From an uncultured Opitutia bacterium (GTDB lineage Bacteria > Verrucomicrobiota > Verrucomicrobiia > Opitutales > UBA953), in contig CAIKWA010000151.1 of assembly GCA_903831005.1 (NCBI GenBank), forward strand, positions 1-35,698: a stretch of 35,698 nt of DNA, given 5' to 3'. The first letter of the stretch is position 1. Each line of letters opens with the position of its first letter. The notes beneath the pieces are model-generated. The model searched no databases, was not told the origin of the DNA, and saw nothing but the letters and a program-made list of their open reading frames with translations. Shown here piece after piece: positions 31,274 to 35,698 of the stretch. A program made the translations under genes and the position numbers.

Positions 31274-33466
31274 TCAGCGCAGGAACGCTTCGTGGAGGCC
31301 GCCGTCGACGGTGATGACCTGTCCGGTCGTCTTGCTGAGGCGGTTGGTCACGAGTAGGAAGTAGGCTTCAGCCTGGTCGGCGGGGGTGATGGGGTTCTTC
31401 GTCAGGGTGCGATCGGCGTAGAAGCGGGAGAGCTTCGTGGTCAGTGAATCGGTCGCCTCATCATCGGTGTAGGGAATATTGTACTTCGCAAGTGACGCGA
31501 TCACTCGGTCGCGTGGGAACATCGCCGAACCCTGCACAACGGTGGCTGGGGCCACGCCGTTGACGCGGATAAGGGGGGAAAGCTCCATGGCCATCTCGCG
31601 GACGAGGTGGTTGGCGGCAGCCTTGGAGGTATCGTAGGCGACGGAACCCTTCTTAGCCACGGCGGCGTTGGCGCTGGTGGTCAGCACGAGGTTGCCGCGG
31701 AGACCCTGTTCCTTCCAGGTCTTGAAGGCTTCGTCGGCGACGAGGTAGCTGCCGGTGACGTTGAGGGCGAAGGTGAGGGCCCACTTGTCGTCCGGGATGT
31801 GGCCAGTGGTGTCCGGAGAGACGAAGATCCCGGCGGTGACGCAGATGGAGTCGAAGCCGCCGTAGGCGAGCGCGACCTGGTCGAGCATCTTGCGGATTGA
31901 GGAGCGATCCATGATGTCACCCGAGAGACCGATAGCCGGACCGCAGTTGGAGAGACCCGTGCCAGCGACGCCGATGCCAGAGCCGAGCTTGTCGGTGATT
32001 TCCTTGGCGGTGCCTTGGGCCGCTTCGACGTTCTTGTCGACGCACACGATATGGGCGCCTTCCTTGACGAGGCGATGGGCGGTCTCCTTGCCGATGCCGG
32101 AACCAGCGCCGACGACGATGATGACCTGTCGGGCGAGTTCCTTCTCGGCCGGCATGCGCTTCAGCTTCGCTTCCTCGAGCAGCCAGTACTCGATGTCGAA
32201 GGCTTCCTGCTGAGGCAGGGCGATGTACTGGTCGATGGCTTCGGCGCCGCGCATGACTTCGACGGCGCAGTTGTAGAACTCGGCCGTGACGCGGGATTCG
32301 GACTTATCCTTGCCCCAAGCAATCATGCCGAGGCCGGGGATGAGAACGACCGTCGGGTTAGGGTCGCGCATCGCCGGGGAGTTCGGGCGCTTGCAGGCAT
32401 TATAATAAGAGGCGTAGTCCTTGCGGTATTGTTCGAGCGCGGCGGCCAGCTTGGTCTGCAGTGCGACGGCGTCTTCGGTCTGAGGATTCCAGTTCACGTA
32501 GAGCGGCTTGATCTTCGTGCGGAGGAAGTGGTCAGGGCAGGAGGTACCGAGCTCAGCGAGGCGAGGGGCGTCCTTCGAGTTCACGAAGCGAAGGATCTTC
32601 TCGTCGTCCTGGACGGTGCCGATGAAGCGCTTCTCCTTCGAGACCTGGCCACGGAGCCAAGGCAAGATGGCGGCGAAGGCCGCATGGCGTTTATCCGTGT
32701 CGAGGGTCTGATAGAGCGCGCCGCCGAAGGCCTTGGCGTCGCCGCCTTTGGCCTGGTACTTGGCGTCGATATAGGCCGCGGCCTGCTCGATCATCGAGAG
32801 GGTCAGTTCATAGCAGACCTTGTCGTCGTCGTCCCAGGAGATGAAGCCATGCTGGCCCATCATGATGGCCTTGATGGCGGGCTGCTGGCGGGAGATGTCC
32901 TGCATGGCGAGGCCGAGCTCGAAGCCTGGACGCATCCACTTCAAGTAGGCCATCTTACCGGCGAAGATCTCCTTGGTCAGCGCTTCGCAATTCTTCGAAG
33001 CGGCGATCGAGATAATCGCGTTGGGGTGCATGTGGTCGACATGCTTGCCGGGAAGGAAGCTGTGAAGAGGGGTGTCAATCGACGACGCGCGCGGGTTCAG
33101 GTTGAAGGTGGCGTGGTTATACATCGCGACCATGTCGTCTTCGGCCTGGGACTTGAGGCCCTTGTCGGTGCGAGCCGCATAGGACTTCTGAAGGCCGACG
33201 AGCTTGTCCTGATAAAGGGAGGAGAAGTTCTCGCGGTTGCTGGTGCGGAGGTCGCCGCCGGAACCTTTGACCCAGAGGACTTGGGTGTCGGTACCGGTCA
33301 GGGGGTCCTTCTCGATAATCTTGGAGGAGGTATTGCCGCCACCGGTATTCGTGATGCGCTGGTCGGCTCCGAGTTTGTTGGAGCGATAGACCAGACGGCC
33401 GACCGGATCGAGCTTCGCAGCTTCGGCATCGTTCCAGAGGTGAGAGACGTACTTGTAGTTGGACAT
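31274..33466 (-). CDS. rhaDE: Bifunctional rhamnulose-1-phosphate aldolase/L-lactaldehyde dehydrogenase
   Basis: 730 residues in two domains. Residues 1-~430: class II aldolase (RhaD-like) that cleaves rhamnulose-1-P to DHAP and L-lactaldehyde, with metal-ligand region HVDHMH (His142, His145, His147) and GQHG (His206). Residues ~445-730: short-chain dehydrogenase with VVGAGSGIGKETA (453-459), Tyr611 and Lys615 in AYDTSK, and C-terminal TGQVITVDGG; it oxidises lactaldehyde to lactate. This is the RhaD/aldolase-ADH fusion known from several bacteria. rhaB lies 39 bases upstream and the lut scar 4 bases downstream. The gene symbol is descriptive. ATG at 33466 with no Shine-Dalgarno sequence. Confidence 0.95.
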   Translation of the reverse strand: MSNYKYVSHLWNDAEAAKLDPVGRLVYRSNKLGADQRITNTGGGNTSSKIIEKDPLTGTDTQVLWVKGSGGDLRTSNRENFSSLYQDKLVGLQKSYAARTDKGLKSQAEDDMVAMYNHATFNLNPRASSIDTPLHSFLPGKHVDHMHPNAIISIAASKNCEALTKEIFAGKMAYLKWMRPGFELGLAMQDISRQQPAIKAIMMGQHGFISWDDDDKVCYELTLSMIEQAAAYIDAKYQAKGGDAKAFGGALYQTLDTDKRHAAFAAILPWLRGQVSKEKRFIGTVQDDEKILRFVNSKDAPRLAELGTSCPDHFLRTKIKPLYVNWNPQTEDAVALQTKLAAALEQYRKDYASYYNACKRPNSPAMRDPNPTVVLIPGLGMIAWGKDKSESRVTAEFYNCAVEVMRGAEAIDQYIALPQQEAFDIEYWLLEEAKLKRMPAEKELARQVIIVVGAGSGIGKETAHRLVKEGAHIVCVDKNVEAAQGTAKEITDKLGSGIGVAGTGLSNCGPAIGLSGDIMDRSSIRKMLDQVALAYGGFDSICVTAGIFVSPDTTGHIPDDKWALTFALNVTGSYLVADEAFKTWKEQGLRGNLVLTTSANAAVAKKGSVAYDTSKAAANHLVREMAMELSPLIRVNGVAPATVVQGSAMFPRDRVIASLAKYNIPYTDDEATDSLTTKLSRFYADRTLTKNPITPADQAEAYFLLVTNRLSKTTGQVITVDGGLHEAFLR

Positions 33467-33505
33467 GTTTGTTACGTGGAAAGTGAGAGGTGTGAGTAAG
33501 GGGTT

Positions 33506-34975
33506 TTATGATTTCTTTAAACCATTAAACTTCGCGTGAGCGGCGGCCCATGTGGACGTCGGATTAGGTTTGTAAGTCACTACCTCAAAGGAGTTTCTGA
33601 CGACCTTACGTAATTCATCCAGGTTCTTGAGCTCCTTCATGGCGATGGCTTGGACGAGAATGTTCCCGGCGGCCGTGGCTTCGACCGGTCCAGCAATCAC
33701 TGTGCGACCTGTGGCGTCTGCCGTGGCTTGGTTGAGCAGCGCGTTGCGGCAGCCGCCGCCGACGATGTGGAGTCGCTTGAGCTTACGGCCGGTCAGTTTC
33801 TCCATGCCGTCCAGCTCGACGCGATAGAGGAGCGCGAGCGACTCGAGCACGCAACGGGCGATCTCGCCGTGTGTCTTCGGTACTGGCTGCTTAGTCTCGC
33901 GGCAGAAGGCTTGGACCTTCGCGACCATGTCCCCGCGCTTGGCGAAGCGAACGTCGTCTGGACGGATGAACGAGCGAAGCGATGGAGCTTTGAGCGCAAG
34001 CTTCACGATTTCACCGTAGTCGGAGACTTCACCTTTCTCCATCCATTCGCGACGGCATTCCTGCAGCACCCAAAGACCGACGAGATTCTTGAGGAAGCGC
34101 GAAGTACCACCGAAACCGACTTCATTGGTATACTTGGCCTTACGGACGGTCTCATTCACGAGCGGCTTGGGGAGTTCGAGTCCGATGAGCGACCAGGTGC
34201 CCGAGGATAGGTAAGCCCAATCGTCGCCCTTGGTAGCCGGGACGGCGGCGACGGCGGCGGCGGTGTCGTGGGCACAGGTCGTTACTATCTCTGCCTTGCC
34301 GAGTCCGGTTTCCTTGGCGAGATACGGCAGCAACTTGCCCAGCTTCACGCCAGGAGCGACAGGCTTGGGGAAGATGTGCTTCGGGATGCCGAGCTTCTTC
34401 AGCACCGGCCAAGCCCAATCGCGCTTACGGGTATCCCAGCACTGACTGCCGGAGATCAGGGTCTCTTCGGCGCGAGCCTTGCCGGTCAGAAGCCAGGTGA
34501 TGTAGTCGCCGATGAGGAGAAATTTGTCCGCGAACTGGAGCATCTCGGGGCGGTTCTCGGCGTCGTCGAAGAGCTGGTAGAGAGTATTGATTGAGATCGA
34601 GGCGATGCCCGTACCTTCGAAGATCTCCTTCTGGGAGAAGCGGCGCATGGCCAGTTCGTAGGATTTGAAGCTGCGTTCGTCGCGATAAGTGAAGGGGAGC
34701 GAGAGCAAGGGGCCATCACCTTTGAGCAGGACATAGTCGACGCCCCAAGAGTCACAGGCGATGGACTTGATTGGGCCGAGCTTGGCGCCCTTGGCCAGAC
34801 CGATACGGATTTCGCGGAAGATGCGGATGATGTCCCAGCGGAGGGTGCCGTTGGCGGTGATGGCACCGTTGGAGAAACGATGGATCTCCTTCATGGTGAA
34901 TTTCCCGGCCTTAAGCTGGCCGAGGATAACGCGGCCAGATTCGGCTCCGAGGTCGATGGCGAGGTAATTGGACAT
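33506..34975 (-). CDS. rhaB: Rhamnulokinase
   Basis: FGGY-family sugar kinase phosphorylating L-rhamnulose at position 1. 489 residues from the ATG at 34975. Motifs: YLAIDLGAESGRVILGQL (RhaB-type phosphate-binding start), SIACDSWGVDYVLL, LPFTYRDER, SISINTLYQLFDD, CAHDTAAAVAAVPA, YLSSGTWSLIGLE, HIVGGGCRNALLNQATADATGRTV (FGGY C-terminal), AGPVEATAAGNILVQA. A TTG two codons upstream (34981) is possible but not family-like. The leader is pyrimidine-rich with no Shine-Dalgarno sequence. It sits between the class II aldolase and rhaDE in the rhamnose operon. Confidence 0.95.
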   Translation of the reverse strand: MSNYLAIDLGAESGRVILGQLKAGKFTMKEIHRFSNGAITANGTLRWDIIRIFREIRIGLAKGAKLGPIKSIACDSWGVDYVLLKGDGPLLSLPFTYRDERSFKSYELAMRRFSQKEIFEGTGIASISINTLYQLFDDAENRPEMLQFADKFLLIGDYITWLLTGKARAEETLISGSQCWDTRKRDWAWPVLKKLGIPKHIFPKPVAPGVKLGKLLPYLAKETGLGKAEIVTTCAHDTAAAVAAVPATKGDDWAYLSSGTWSLIGLELPKPLVNETVRKAKYTNEVGFGGTSRFLKNLVGLWVLQECRREWMEKGEVSDYGEIVKLALKAPSLRSFIRPDDVRFAKRGDMVAKVQAFCRETKQPVPKTHGEIARCVLESLALLYRVELDGMEKLTGRKLKRLHIVGGGCRNALLNQATADATGRTVIAGPVEATAAGNILVQAIAMKELKNLDELRKVVRNSFEVVTYKPNPTSTWAAAHAKFNGLKKS

Positions 34976-35006
34976 GGTCAAAGGGGGTAGGGGAGGGGTA
35001 AGAAGG

Positions 35007-35698
35007 TCACATTCCTAGCATCTTCTGGCGATAATGCTCATCCGGGCGTCCCGCGATGCGTTCACACTGGGCGGCGGTCAGGAACACCGGACCGCCGAGG
35101 GCGGCGGCACCGACGAAAATCTCAGCGGCTTTCTCGGCCATGAGCAGGGAACCTAGGACAGCCTTGGGGGAGGAACCGACGGCGATAATGCCATGGTTCT
35201 GAAGCAGGATAATCTTAGGGTCGCGTCCCGTGCGTTTGACGAACGAGACGACTTCACGACGGATGGCCTGAGAGAGACCAAGGCCAGGTTCGGCGTAAGG
35301 CACGAAGACGGACTCGACGCCGCACATCACGATTTCGTCCGGGCACGTGCGTTTCTCGGCGAACTCGCGGGCCCGCGGCGAACAGAGAATCTGGTTCACC
35401 GCGATGGCGTGCACATGACCGACGCAGTGGACGTGGGGAAGGGTGAGCAGGTAGGCGTGAAAGAGGGCTTCAATCGAAGGCTTCTTGTCGGCCGGCTCAA
35501 ATCGTGACGCCAATAAGGCTTGGTCGATCTCAACGTCGGTCGCAGCAGTCGCGTCCAGCAGAGGGAGCAGTCGGTCGAAGGCACAGCGGGTGACATCGGA
35601 CTCCTTGAGCGATGCGAGGTTGGAACCAGAGGCTTTGACCGCAAATGAATGGTCGTCCAGCCGGACGGAAGTATTGCCTTCGCCCAGGATTGTCATGC
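35007..35698 (-). CDS. Class II aldolase/adducin family protein (N-terminus outside window)
   Basis: Zn-dependent sugar-phosphate aldolase or epimerase of the FucA/RhaD/AraD fold. 229 residues are visible from an internal Met; the true start lies past the right edge, because LGEGNTSVRL is normally preceded by ~20 residues. Visible features: substrate phosphate-binding GEGNTS and KASGSNL, KPSIEALFHAYL (Glu), the metal-ligand pair in VGHVHAIAVN, and NHGIIAVG (His). It is probably the first of the rhamnose operon genes in this window, 31 bases before rhaB. It is separate from the aldolase domain of rhaDE, so it may act on another 6-deoxysugar such as L-fuculose-1-P, but substrate is not shown. 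Confidence 0.87.
   Translation of the reverse strand, partial: MTILGEGNTSVRLDDHSFAVKASGSNLASLKESDVTRCAFDRLLPLLDATAATDVEIDQALLASRFEPADKKPSIEALFHAYLLTLPHVHCVGHVHAIAVNQILCSPRAREFAEKRTCPDEIVMCGVESVFVPYAEPGLGLSQAIRREVVSFVKRTGRDPKIILLQNHGIIAVGSSPKAVLGSLLMAEKAAEIFVGAAALGGPVFLTAAQCERIAGRPDEHYRQKMLGM

Noticed and set aside
32015-33499. 494-codon open frame on the plus strand opposite rhaDE
   Set aside because: It is the complement of a well-recognised rhaDE gene; its protein has a biased, low-information composition and no recognisable domain. GC-rich codon use creates such long antisense frames.
1-35698. tRNA, rRNA, CRISPR, insertion sequences, prophage or defence genes
   Set aside because: Looked for by eye on both strands; no repeats with regular spacing, transposase, integrase or defence motifs were seen. 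A covariance search for small RNAs was not possible.

Overview
The window looks like a GC-rich, gene-dense chromosome segment from the Verrucomicrobiota, probably an Opitutae-like lineage. Evidence for this: a Minf_1886-type gene (a family known from planctomycetes and verrucomicrobia), a very large PVC-type CxxCH cytochrome with HEAT-like repeats, an lpxK gene showing an LPS-bearing outer membrane, and a bifunctional rhamnulose-1-phosphate aldolase/dehydrogenase. No rRNA, tRNA, IS element, prophage or CRISPR array was seen, and no gap without a gene exceeds about 160 bases. The organism call rests on recognised families, not on a database search.

Layout. Positions 1-18.9 kb hold short units on both strands: the start of panD (-, cut by the window edge), lpxK (+), ppk1 (-), an ebfC-recR-Rsm22-like methyltransferase operon (-), a DUF971 gene, phoH and mutS (+), a LipM/LplA-like acyltransferase with an RmlD-like reductase (-), hisC with a Minf_1886-family gene (+), a HAD hydrolase fused to a DciA (DUF721) domain (-), a small lipoprotein (+), nadB-panE (-) and a CNNM/CBS transporter (+). 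From 18.9 kb to the right edge everything is on the minus strand. Read in the direction of transcription, from the right edge, the order is: class II aldolase, rhaB, bifunctional rhaD/lactaldehyde dehydrogenase, a 43-codon lut remnant, PVC-type cytochrome, S9 peptidase, small membrane protein, a large unrecognised protein, metG, menF-like isochorismate synthase, dtd, hisF.

How it works together. Most of the left part is housekeeping: lipid A, polyphosphate, DNA repair and recombination, NAD, pantothenate, histidine and lipoyl metabolism. The right end is a 6-deoxysugar (L-rhamnose, perhaps L-fucose) catabolic operon: kinase, aldolase, and lactaldehyde oxidation to lactate. Between rhaDE and the cytochrome gene lies a 43-codon ORF whose first ~30 residues look like the N-terminus of lactate-utilisation protein LutA and whose last ~13 look like the C-terminus of LutC. 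This reads as the scar of a deletion that removed a lutABC lactate-oxidation module from the operon.

Two general patterns stand out. First, many genes that head a transcription unit have a TTG-type -35 box 34-37 bases (often exactly 35) upstream of the start codon and no Shine-Dalgarno sequence, as expected for leaderless mRNAs. Second, all five convergent gene pairs overlap, abut, or are separated by only 7 bases, which leaves no room for ordinary terminators between them.
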